From an uncultured delta proteobacterium (GTDB lineage: Bacteria; Desulfobacterota; Desulfobulbia; Desulfobulbales; Desulfocapsaceae), in the NCBI GenBank assembly GCA_903875445.1, contig CAIQWD010000016.1:62001-126000 (forward strand): a stretch of 64,000 bases of DNA. Direction: 5' to 3'. Under the pieces are notes generated by a model. That model was not told the DNA's origin, did no database searches, and saw only the letters and a list, made by a program, of their open reading frames with translations. The position numbers and the translations under genes were made by a program. Positions 17,317 through 25,370 of this stretch are shown here, one piece after another (positions within the stretch are counted from its first letter, which is position 1; the number at the start of each line of letters is the position of its first letter).

Positions 17317-18228
17317 ATGAATACCCTCTCCTCCAACATATTCGCCATCAAACGTTACGCTCTTCATGATGGCCCGAATATCAGAATGACGCTCTTTTTC
17401 AAAGGTTGTCCGCTCGCCTGCTGGTGGTGTCACAACCCTGAGGGGATAGACTTTTCCTCGAAAATTCTCTTTCTTGCCGAGAAATGCCTGGGCTGCGGCG
17501 AATGTGTTGAGCGCTGCCCGGAGAAAGCCCTGTGCATGACCACAGAGGGCGTGGCTCGCACAGGCGACAAATGCACCTCCTGCGCCACCTGTGTGCAAAC
17601 CTGCCCGGTTCTGGCCCATGAGGCAACCGGAAAGAGTATGAGTGTTGCCGAGATGGTCGCCGAAATCAAAAAAGAACTGCCCTTCTTTGACCAAAGCGGC
17701 GGCGGTATTACCTGCTCGGGCGGTGAACCGCTTTGCCAGCCGGAGAGCCTGCTGGCACTGCTGCAGGCCTGCGGTCGGCTGGGCATACACCGGGCAGTCG
17801 ATACCAGCGGCTTTGCACCGACCGAAACCCTTTTGCAGGTCGCCCATCACACCGAACTTTTTCTCTATGATCTTAAGCACATGGACAGCACTATCCATGA
17901 ACGGTATACCGGCGTTGGCAACGATCTGATCCTTAGTAATCTGAAGACACTTGGCGACAACGGCCATGCCATCAGGATTCGCATCCCCCTTATCGGCGGT
18001 ATCAACGACGATGCAAAAAATATCCGGGCAACGGGCGCCTTTGTCGCCGGGTGCAAGGGAGTGCAGGGCATCGACCTGCTACCCTACCACCCTTCCGCCA
18101 CCGCCAAATATCGCAAGCTCGGTCGCAGGTATGCGGGGGCGGCGCTCCTCGCCCCGACCAAGGAACAGGTGGCCGATACTGTGGAAATATTGAAGAATTA
18201 TATAGTTGATGTCAACATCGGAGGATAG
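17317..18228 (+). CDS. Glycyl-radical enzyme activase (radical SAM, PflA family)
   Basis: A 303-residue S-adenosylmethionine radical enzyme that installs the glycyl radical on the enzyme encoded next. The radical-SAM motif is CPLACWWC (C31, C35, C38). Two ferredoxin-type [4Fe-4S] motifs follow (C57-C60-C63-C67 and C86-C89-C92-C96), the layout of activases for dehydratase-type enzymes rather than PflA itself, which has none. GGGITCSGGEP binds SAM. The start at 17317 is preferred to a TTG at 17302. The stop lies one base before the ATG of the partner gene, so they are co-translated. Confidence 0.93.
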   Translation: MNTLSSNIFAIKRYALHDGPNIRMTLFFKGCPLACWWCHNPEGIDFSSKILFLAEKCLGCGECVERCPEKALCMTTEGVARTGDKCTSCATCVQTCPVLAHEATGKSMSVAEMVAEIKKELPFFDQSGGGITCSGGEPLCQPESLLALLQACGRLGIHRAVDTSGFAPTETLLQVAHHTELFLYDLKHMDSTIHERYTGVGNDLILSNLKTLGDNGHAIRIRIPLIGGINDDAKNIRATGAFVAGCKGVQGIDLLPYHPSATAKYRKLGRRYAGAALLAPTKEQVADTVEILKNYIVDVNIGG

Positions 18229-18229
18229 G

Positions 18230-20590
18230 ATGAACGCTCGAATAAAGAAGCTGCGAACCGAGAGTTTTGAGGCACAGCCAACGATTTCCATAGAACGGGC
18301 TCTTCTCGAAACCGCCTTTTATAAGGAAAATAGCGGCAAATACTCGCTGCCGATCCTGCGTGCCATGTGTTTTCACCACCTCTGCAGCCAGAAGACCATC
18401 TATATCGGCGAAGGCGAACTCCTTGTCGGCGAACGCGGCCCGAAACCGAAGGCCGTTCCGACCTTCCCGGAACTGACCTGTCATAGTGTCGAAGATCTTC
18501 GGATTTTAAACTCGCGCGCCATGGCCAGCTACCGGGTGAGCGAAGAAGACATCCGCCGCTATGAAGAAGAGGTCATCCCCTACTGGCAAGGCCGCTCCAT
18601 GCGCGACCGCATCTTCAGCAATATCCCGGGCGAATGGCGCATCGCCTATGAGGCTGGCCTGTTCACTGAGTTCATGGAACAGCGGGCACCCGGCCATACC
18701 GCCCTCGACGGCACCATCTACCGCATGGGCATGATCGATTTTAAAGAAAAAATTGCCGACCGGATCCGCCGTCTCGATTTCCACAACGACCCGGAGGCCT
18801 CCGACAAAACCGAGCAGCTCCGAGCCATGGCCATTGCCTGCGATGCGATCATGGTTTTCGCCCACCGCCACGCCGACCTGGCCGAAGCCATGGCAGCCGA
18901 AGAAAAGGACCGGCAGCGCCGTGAAGAACTGCAGCGGATAGCGGCAATCTGCCGACGGGTTCCGGCCGAAAAACCGCGTACCCTGTACGAGGCACTGCAG
19001 ATGTACTGGTTCGTCCATCTCGGCACCATTACCGAGCTGAACGGCTGGGACGCCATGACCCCCGGGCACCTCGACCAGCACCTGCTGCCGTTTTACGAGA
19101 AAGATCTGGCCGAAGGAGTTCTTGACCGGGAAACTGCCAAGGAACTCATCAGCTGCCTGTGGATCAAGGTGAACAACCACACCGCTCCGCCAAAGGTCGG
19201 GGTCACCGCCAAGGAAAGCGGCACCTATAACGATTTCACCCAGATCAATCTCGGCGGCCTGAACACGGCCGGGGCCGATGCCTCTAGCGAGGTGTCCTAT
19301 CTTTGCCTTGAGGTCTCCGACGAACTGCACCTCCTGCAGCCCCAGCCGAGCGTCCATATCAGCGGCAAGACGCCGGACCGCTTCCTCAAAGCCGCCACCA
19401 AGGTCATTCGCAAGGGTTACGGTTATCCCTCGGTGTTCAATACCGAGGCAGTGATCATGGAACAGGTGCGGGTCGGCAAGAGTGTCGAAGACGCCCGGGA
19501 GGGCGGGACCAGCGGTTGTATCGAAACCGGTGCCTTCGGCAAGGAGGCCTATATCCTCACCGGCTACTTGAATGTCCCGAAAATCCTCGAAGTCACCCTC
19601 AATAACGGCGTCGATCAACTGACCGGCAAGATGGTCACCATCGCCACCGGCGACCCCATCACCTTCAAGAATTTTGAAGAATTGTACTTAGCCTTTACCC
19701 GGCAGCTGGAATATGTCGTCGATCTGAAGATCCGGGTAAACAACTACATCGAGCGGATGTACAGCAAATATTCTCCCGCCCCTTTTCTCTCGGTGGTCAT
19801 TCATGACTGCATTGAAAAGGGCAAGGACTATTATGACGGCGGTCCACGCTACAACACCAACTACGTCCAGTGCTGCGGTATCGGCACGGTGACCGACAGC
19901 CTGTCGGCGATCAAGGCCCATGTCTTCGATGAAGGTACGATCCCTATGGACAAGTTGCTTTCCGCCCTGCGCAACAATTTCCAGGATAACGAGGCGTTAC
20001 GTTTGCGGCTATGGAACAAAACGCCATTTTTCGGCAACGACGATGATCGTGCCGATGCGATTATGCAGAGGGTTTACGATTCCCTATTTACCGCCATCGA
20101 CGGCAAACCCAATACCAAGGGCACGGTGTACCACCTGAACATGCTGTCCACCACCTGCCACGTCTACTTCGGCAAGATGCTCGGTGCCTCGGCCAACGGC
20201 CGCTTTGCCTGTCTGCCGGAATCGGACGGAACCTCACCCTCGCATGGCGCCGACCGCAACGGCCCGACGGCGGTGATCAAATCGCTCAGCAAGATGGATC
20301 AGTTAAAATCGGGAGGTACTCTCCTCAACCAACGCTTCTTGCCGAGCGTTCTCGCCACCGACCGGGACCTCGACAAACTCGCCGGCCTTATCCGCACCTA
20401 TTTCACCCTCGGCGGCCACCATATCCAGTTCAATGTCGTCGATACCAAGACCCTGCGCACCGCCCAGGAGCATCCGGACGAATATCGCAATTTGCTGGTT
20501 CGAGTCGCCGGCTACAGCGATTATTTCATCGATCTCGACCGCGAACATCAGGAAGAGATCATCAGCCGTACGGAGCAGGAATTGGTATAG
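18230..20590 (+). CDS. hypD: Glycyl-radical enzyme, trans-4-hydroxy-L-proline dehydratase type
   Basis: A 786-residue glycyl-radical enzyme. The thiyl-radical motif is SGCIETGAFGKEAY (Cys430, Glu432) and the glycyl-radical motif RVAGYSDYF (Gly761). From memory of the characterised Clostridioides difficile enzyme (about 789 residues, Cys434, Glu436, Gly765), conserved stretches include PTISIERA, EFMEQRAPGHT, YWFVHLGTITELNGWDA and TLLNQRF. This supports dehydration of trans-4-hydroxy-L-proline to pyrroline-5-carboxylate in the cytoplasm under anoxia. The start at 18230 has GGAGG five bases upstream. No proC gene is adjacent, so the reduction to proline would use a gene elsewhere. A different polyol or sulfonate substrate is less likely but not excluded. 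The symbol hypD is also used for an unrelated hydrogenase protein. Confidence 0.8.
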   Translation: MNARIKKLRTESFEAQPTISIERALLETAFYKENSGKYSLPILRAMCFHHLCSQKTIYIGEGELLVGERGPKPKAVPTFPELTCHSVEDLRILNSRAMASYRVSEEDIRRYEEEVIPYWQGRSMRDRIFSNIPGEWRIAYEAGLFTEFMEQRAPGHTALDGTIYRMGMIDFKEKIADRIRRLDFHNDPEASDKTEQLRAMAIACDAIMVFAHRHADLAEAMAAEEKDRQRREELQRIAAICRRVPAEKPRTLYEALQMYWFVHLGTITELNGWDAMTPGHLDQHLLPFYEKDLAEGVLDRETAKELISCLWIKVNNHTAPPKVGVTAKESGTYNDFTQINLGGLNTAGADASSEVSYLCLEVSDELHLLQPQPSVHISGKTPDRFLKAATKVIRKGYGYPSVFNTEAVIMEQVRVGKSVEDAREGGTSGCIETGAFGKEAYILTGYLNVPKILEVTLNNGVDQLTGKMVTIATGDPITFKNFEELYLAFTRQLEYVVDLKIRVNNYIERMYSKYSPAPFLSVVIHDCIEKGKDYYDGGPRYNTNYVQCCGIGTVTDSLSAIKAHVFDEGTIPMDKLLSALRNNFQDNEALRLRLWNKTPFFGNDDDRADAIMQRVYDSLFTAIDGKPNTKGTVYHLNMLSTTCHVYFGKMLGASANGRFACLPESDGTSPSHGADRNGPTAVIKSLSKMDQLKSGGTLLNQRFLPSVLATDRDLDKLAGLIRTYFTLGGHHIQFNVVDTKTLRTAQEHPDEYRNLLVRVAGYSDYFIDLDREHQEEIISRTEQELV

Positions 20591-20600
20591 AAGGAGTTAA

Positions 20601-20643
20601 AAAGACTACGGCCGAAGGTGAAACACCTTCGGCCGTAGTCTTT
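20601..20643. terminator. Strong bidirectional terminator between hypD-like and aspC-like genes
   Basis: A perfect 20-bp stem, AAAGACTACGGCCGAAGGTG with its complement, around an AAA loop. Its ends give AAA/TTT on both strands, which suits the convergent genes on either side. Confidence 0.85.
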
Positions 20644-20667
20644 CGGCAAACTGTTCTGGCGAAAAGC

Positions 20668-21864
20668 CTAATTTGCTGTTGCCTCGGCAATAGCATCGCA
20701 AACGTAGCCAATATTTGCCTCGGTCAAACCAGCCAGATTGATCCGGCCTCCGGCCACCACGTAGATACTTTTATTGGCCCGCAACCACTGCACGACTTCA
20801 TCCGACAGACCGCTAAAGGAAAACATGCCCCGCTGGCTGGTAATGGAGGAAAAATCGCCCTTCACACCGCGCGCGGCAAGCCCTTCGACCAGTGCCAGCC
20901 GCATCGCCTTAATGCGGTTGCGCATGGCCGCCAGTTCCTGCAGCCACTGCTCGTGCAGTTGCGGGTTGGAGAGGATGGTTGCGACAACCAGTCCGCCATG
21001 GGCCGGCGGGTTGGAATAAATAACCCGGATGGTGGTCTTCAGGTGACTCATCGCCACCGCTGCGTCCGCCGCATTCGGGCTGACAATGGTCAGCGCACCG
21101 GTCCGCTCGTTGTAGAGACCGAAGTTTTTCGAATAGGAACTGGCGATAAAGAAATCGATGCCGGTGGCTGCAAACGCTTCAATCCCGCTTCGATCAGCTT
21201 CGAGCCCTTCACCAAAACCTTGATAGGCAAAATCGAGGAAGGGCACCCAGCCCTTCTCCGCCCCAATGGCGGCGACCTTTCGCCACTCGCCAGGCGTCAG
21301 GTCAACCCCGCTCGGGTTATGGCAGCAGGCGTGTAGCAAGACGATGTCGCCGGCCGGAATCTTCATGAGATCTGCAACCATGGCCGGAAAATCGAGGGCC
21401 CGGCTTGTTGCATCGTAGTAGGCGTATTCCGCCAGGGCGAATCCGGCCGTTGTAAAGACCCCCTTGTGGTTGGCCCAGGTCGGTCTGCTGATCCATACCT
21501 TGGCGCCGGGATAAAATTTTTTCAGCAGATCGCCACCCACCCGCAGGGCTCCGGTACCGCCCGGGGCGTGGGCGGTGGCCGCTCGGCCGCTGACGATGAC
21601 CTCGTGTTTATCGCCGAACAGCAGTTTTTGCACCTCGGCGGCATACAGCGGATCGCCGGAAATGGGTAAATAACTTTTTGTGCCCTCCCGTTCGAGGAGA
21701 ATCTTTTCGGCCGCCTTGACACAGGCAAGGATTGGCGTTTTGCCTGCTTCATCCTTATATACTCCTACTCCCAGATTGACTTTCTGCGGATTCGGGTCAT
21801 TACGAAATGCGTCGGTCAAGCCAAGGATAGAATCGGCGGGTGCTGCTTCAATATTTTGCCACAT
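20668..21864 (-). CDS. aspC: Aspartate/aromatic aminotransferase (AspC/TyrB type)
   Basis: A 398-residue class I aminotransferase that moves an amino group between aspartate or aromatic amino acids and 2-oxoglutarate, with pyridoxal phosphate. The sequence follows E. coli AspC closely: AAPADSILGLTDAFR, NLGVGVYKDEAGKTP, CCHNPSGVDLTP and the PLP lysine in SSYSKNFGLYNER. This enterobacterial-type subgroup is unusual outside Proteobacteria sensu stricto, where the Iab/If types are more common. Start ATG with AGGAAAT upstream. It converges with the glycyl-radical gene, so any metabolic link would be indirect. Confidence 0.92.
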   Translation of the reverse strand: MWQNIEAAPADSILGLTDAFRNDPNPQKVNLGVGVYKDEAGKTPILACVKAAEKILLEREGTKSYLPISGDPLYAAEVQKLLFGDKHEVIVSGRAATAHAPGGTGALRVGGDLLKKFYPGAKVWISRPTWANHKGVFTTAGFALAEYAYYDATSRALDFPAMVADLMKIPAGDIVLLHACCHNPSGVDLTPGEWRKVAAIGAEKGWVPFLDFAYQGFGEGLEADRSGIEAFAATGIDFFIASSYSKNFGLYNERTGALTIVSPNAADAAVAMSHLKTTIRVIYSNPPAHGGLVVATILSNPQLHEQWLQELAAMRNRIKAMRLALVEGLAARGVKGDFSSITSQRGMFSFSGLSDEVVQWLRANKSIYVVAGGRINLAGLTEANIGYVCDAIAEATAN

Positions 21865-22167
21865 AGGTATTTCCTCTTAAAGGGGTCCACAAAAATATGT
21901 AAAATTGCGAGGCGTTAGAATATAAGTATTTCTCAAACCATGTCAACAGGAATGAAAGCGGACAGGCTGGCTCCCGGCGGCACGAGGATAATCTGACAAC
22001 TGCAGCTCCACGGTCGTCAGTACACACAATATCCTTAGGACAAAACACCAAGCGTATTTATCATTTATTCGATAAATCGGTAACTTGATCTTCCGGCAAA
22101 CACATGGTAAAAAAGGTGCCCGGACTTTTATCCTTCGTGATCACCTCAAGTATTGAAAAGAAACCAG
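21865..22167. other. Divergent intergenic region
   Basis: About 300 bases between the aminotransferase and the small Pro-rich membrane protein. It should hold two promoters. No clear operator, RNA gene or repeat was seen. Confidence 0.3.
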
Positions 22168-22656
22168 ATGAAGAAAGCTCTAGCGGGATTATTTGTCGTA
22201 TGTATCGTTATCGTCACCCTTCTTGCCGTGATCAATCTCGCACCCTCCGTTACTCCAAAGAAAAAAAACCACCCACAGGAATCGCCGGCGCAGCCGGTAG
22301 TGGACACAGCGGAGGAAATTATCAACCGCGCAAAACCAGCGCCTGCCCTTGTCCCCATAGAAATAGCCGAGCCTTCGGCTGGCGAAAGCAAGAGTCCGAA
22401 TCTTGTATCGGAACCATCTCCCCCCATGGAAATCGATGCAGACCAGGCGCCAACGACAGGCAAGATACCTCCGCAACCGGCGGCTATAACCAGCAGCCAA
22501 CAGGTCGACAACCAACCGGCACTCTATACCACCGAGAAGCCGTCGGAAGGTTCCGGGCTCCTCACCGATACCACGGAAACAGATGAAAATCAGATAATCG
22601 ACCCACACTCGACCCAGGTTACCGCTGTTCCTCCCAAGCCGGTGAAAAAGCGATAA
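22168..22656 (+). CDS. Small Pro-rich membrane-anchored protein, unknown function
   Basis: A 162-residue hypothetical protein: one N-terminal hydrophobic helix (about 5-24, ALAGLFVVCIVIVTLLAVINL) followed by a Lys-rich patch and a long low-complexity tail rich in Pro, Glu, Thr and Ser, ending KPVKKR. The likely topology is an anchor with a periplasmic, disordered tail. The ATG at 22168 is preferred to a TTG at 22153; the ribosome site is weak. I do not recognise a family. An overlapping frame at 22104-22586 looks like a shadow because it has no hydrophobic start or coherent composition. Confidence 0.5.
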   Translation: MKKALAGLFVVCIVIVTLLAVINLAPSVTPKKKNHPQESPAQPVVDTAEEIINRAKPAPALVPIEIAEPSAGESKSPNLVSEPSPPMEIDADQAPTTGKIPPQPAAITSSQQVDNQPALYTTEKPSEGSGLLTDTTETDENQIIDPHSTQVTAVPPKPVKKR

Positions 22657-22774
22657 CCGGCTCCGCGACTGTACGACCGGCCAAGGAAGCTAAAAACCTT
22701 GAGCCAGCGGTTACCCCCGAAGGCAACTACCCTCTATCGTAACCAAGGCCTCGCCAGTTTCTGGGTGAAGGCTC

Positions 22775-23767
22775 TCAACAGATAGCTTTTGACATCCGCT
22801 GCAATTCCGGTTTCTTGCCGATGGCGACGATAACATCACCGGCACTGAAGGTCTCTCCCGGTCCGGGATTAAAGACCATCTCGCCGGTTATCCTTTTAAT
22901 GGCAACGATGATTACCCCGAATTCCTGACGGAGGTTGCTGCTGACCAGGGTTTTGCCGGTTATCGGCGAACCTTCGGCGATAATTGCCTCCTCCATCTGC
23001 AAACCGAGTTCAGTATGCATCATGGTATGGTCGAGAAAATCGACAACTGTCGGTTTATGCAGGATCTCCGCCATCCTCCTGCCTCCCATCTGATAGGGGC
23101 AGACAACTCGCGAAGCCCCGGCCCGAAGCAACTTGCTTTCATTCTTCACATCCGAGGCCCGGGCAAGAATGAAGATATCAGGGCGCATACCTTTGGCGGA
23201 AAGGGCAATAAAGACGTTATCGGCATCGGAACTGACCGCCGTTACCAGCCCCCTGGCTCTATCCAGTCCGGCGGCTCTCAGTGCCTCATCGGACGTTGCG
23301 TCCATGTTGAGATAGAGTATGCCGTCCGCCTCAAGTAACTCAATACTCGCCGGATCCTGCTCGATCACCACCAGGGGAATTTTGGCGGTTCTTAATTCCG
23401 TGACGATGATATTTCCTATCCGGCCATAGCCGCAAATGATGTAATGATCCCGCAATCCGGCAACCTGTTTCTCCAATTTTCTTCTCCCGAGGACTTTCCT
23501 GAGTTCGCCTTCCACAAAGATGCGGGCGACCTGCCCGAGGGTATAGGTCATGAGGCTGATGCCCAGGACAATGATGATGATGGTGATTACTCTCCCGAGG
23601 TCGGAGAGGGGTTTTATTTCTTGAAAACCAACGGTACTGATGGTGATAAGGGTCATATAGAAGGCATCAAAAGGGCGCATGTCTTCGACAATGACGTAGC
23701 CGCTGGTGCCAAAAACGAAAATACCTACAAGGAGGAAAAGCGAGAGTTTGAGTTTAAAGAAGTCCAT
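22775..23767 (-). CDS. Potassium channel with RCK (TrkA-N/TrkA-C) domains
   Basis: A 330-residue inner-membrane ion channel: two membrane helices (about 7-24 and 60-82) flank a pore loop with the selectivity sequence TVGFQE (45-50), a variant of TVGYGD. A TrkA-N/RCK domain follows (HYIICGYGRIGNIIV at about 108-122), then TrkA-C (about 245-330). MthK-like channels open in response to ligand binding at RCK. The Phe replacement of Tyr and loss of Gly-Asp occur in bacterial homologues, so potassium selectivity is likely but not certain. Confidence 0.9.
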   Translation of the reverse strand: MDFFKLKLSLFLLVGIFVFGTSGYVIVEDMRPFDAFYMTLITISTVGFQEIKPLSDLGRVITIIIIVLGISLMTYTLGQVARIFVEGELRKVLGRRKLEKQVAGLRDHYIICGYGRIGNIIVTELRTAKIPLVVIEQDPASIELLEADGILYLNMDATSDEALRAAGLDRARGLVTAVSSDADNVFIALSAKGMRPDIFILARASDVKNESKLLRAGASRVVCPYQMGGRRMAEILHKPTVVDFLDHTMMHTELGLQMEEAIIAEGSPITGKTLVSSNLRQEFGVIIVAIKRITGEMVFNPGPGETFSAGDVIVAIGKKPELQRMSKAIC

Positions 23768-23961
23768 GGGTCTGTAACTTGGCCATCTCGTTGCAAATTG
23801 ATTTCCGCAAGAGTGACAATCCTAGACCTTATTTACCATGAAAACCCGCGAGGTGCCAGGCCATTCCCACAGAGTCGACAGGAGTGGCCGAACAATGCTT
23901 GCGGCTTTGCAGGACGGCAAAAAGTCCCGCGACACTCCACCAGAGCCAGCCCGCCCGCGTC

Positions 23962-25056
23962 TTAAGCAACCAGATCCACCTGCTGCATAGTAACCACGCG
24001 ACCGCTTTCCATTACCGCAAGACCCGTTTCCCGCACCTGGCCAAGCAGTCCATTCTTGTCATCCTTTAGCGAAAAAGGTGTTTCAATATTGCCAAGGTAT
24101 AAAGCGCCAATGTCAGCCTTGCCAAGTGCTATCAGCTGATCGTTACCTGCACTGTCCTTCGACCAGATGCGTAACTTCGCGTAGATGGCATCTTTTTCAT
24201 CGATCCAATTATCGCCGTTATTGTCATAGGCTCGCAGATCGCCAAAACCGTTGCCGGAAGCAGTACCGAAGAGTTCGCTGCCGTTATTGATCGTTCCGTC
24301 ATTATTTTTATCAAGGGCAAGAAACCCGCTTCCCGGAGCTACAAAGGCTATTTGCTCCTTGGTTCCGTTGGCATCGATATCAAAACTGAAGTCCCGCTGC
24401 GTCAACTGGGTTGCGGCCCCGGAAAAATTCACCACGAGGGGGTCTTTCAGGGCGTCCCCGGCGCGGATGTTGATATTCTGTTCCCTCGAAAACTCCCGGC
24501 TCATGCTGAGGGCCACTGAAAAATCGATGGTCCGGCCATCGGCGGTGGTGATCACCCCGCTGGCGGCAAAGTCGGTTTTCTCGGATTCAGAGTGGGATTG
24601 GTGATAATCATACACCAAGCCGTACCCTGCACTTTCAGGTGCGGCTGCCGGTGCTGCCTCAGCTCCCTGGGCCACCGGCACGCTTGTTGCCGCTTGAGGC
24701 GCCATGACTTTTGCCGGATCGATAACGTGGAATTTGCGACCGGTCAACCGTTCAAAAAGGGCCTGGAGGATTCTCATATTGAGATCGCCGAGCATCTCCT
24801 GATCATCGGAAGAAAGAGCATCGGAAGGTTGAGCCTGGCGACTTTGAACATCTCCCCGGGAGAAAAGAGACACTTGATCCGATATTTGCTTTTGCATCTC
24901 TTTTACCAGATCGAGCACACGGCCTGTTCTGCCGCCTGCTTCGCTTACCTGCAGCTCCCTGCTGTTCTGCCAAACAAGCAGGGATTCACGTTTCTGGTTT
25001 TGTTCTATTGCGGTATTTTTGGAGTACAGTTGGATTGCAGAGTCAGCAATTCTCAT
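23962..25056 (-). CDS. Putative Ca2+-binding protein with EF-hand-like loops
   Basis: A 364-residue protein without an obvious signal peptide. The C-terminal half contains DxNxDG loops: DIDANGTKE (about 227), DKNNDGTINNGSELFG (about 249-264) and DNNGDNWIDEKD (about 277-288). This block, GFLALDKNNDGTINNGSELFG...FGDLRAYDNNGDNWID, recurs in many proteobacterial secreted or surface proteins and should bind calcium. The first 110 residues are helical and Gln/Ser-rich; an Ala/Pro linker follows. Start ATG has GGAGGG nine bases upstream. Export route and role are unknown. Confidence 0.65.
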   Translation of the reverse strand: MRIADSAIQLYSKNTAIEQNQKRESLLVWQNSRELQVSEAGGRTGRVLDLVKEMQKQISDQVSLFSRGDVQSRQAQPSDALSSDDQEMLGDLNMRILQALFERLTGRKFHVIDPAKVMAPQAATSVPVAQGAEAAPAAAPESAGYGLVYDYHQSHSESEKTDFAASGVITTADGRTIDFSVALSMSREFSREQNINIRAGDALKDPLVVNFSGAATQLTQRDFSFDIDANGTKEQIAFVAPGSGFLALDKNNDGTINNGSELFGTASGNGFGDLRAYDNNGDNWIDEKDAIYAKLRIWSKDSAGNDQLIALGKADIGALYLGNIETPFSLKDDKNGLLGQVRETGLAVMESGRVVTMQQVDLVA

Positions 25057-25370
25057 GAGATGGCCCTCCCTGGCTGCTGTTGTCGGATAGAAGCGTGGTT
25101 AAGTCATCCTTGACTTGTGAAAACCGGAATTCGCTCTTATCTGTATCGGTTGCATTTGGTGTGAGTTTAGTACCGTAGAAATTTTTTCTTGTTTTTTAAA
25201 AGAAAAAATTTCGTGAAGGTACTTCCGCCGCCCCCCCTTGTGGGAGCTTAGAAATAAATCAGTTGCGGGCGAAAAATCTTTGCGATAGGATACGGGCGCT
25301 TTTGCTCTATTTCTGCGCATGATATCTTCGTTTGAGAAAAGGTCCCGTTGCCGGGACTCGGTGAAAAATA
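25057..25370. other. Divergent intergenic region with two hairpins
   Basis: About 310 bases between the leftward Ca-binding protein gene and the rightward aspartokinase gene. It holds the large AT-rich hairpin at 25170-25222 and a small one GTCCCG-ttgc-CGGGAC at 25342-25357, 14 bases before the aspartokinase ATG. The latter could affect translation of the aspartokinase. I found no lysine-riboswitch-like pattern. Confidence 0.4.
25170..25222. repeat. Long AT-rich inverted repeat
   Basis: GAAATTTTTTCTT (25178-25190) and AAGAAAAAATTTC (25200-25212) are perfect 13-bp arms around a 9-nt loop. Outside a short internal loop the pairing continues with GTACC / GGTAC (25170-25174 and 25218-25222). Confidence 0.6.

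Noticed and set aside
22104-22586. 160-codon frame overlapping the small Pro-rich membrane protein
   Set aside because: The other frame has a clean hydrophobic anchor and continuous low-complexity tail; this one has neither.
24677-24690. GGCACGCTTGTTGC matches the sigma-54 -24/-12 pattern
   Set aside because: It lies inside and antisense to the Ca-binding protein gene, with no gene downstream on that strand; likely chance.
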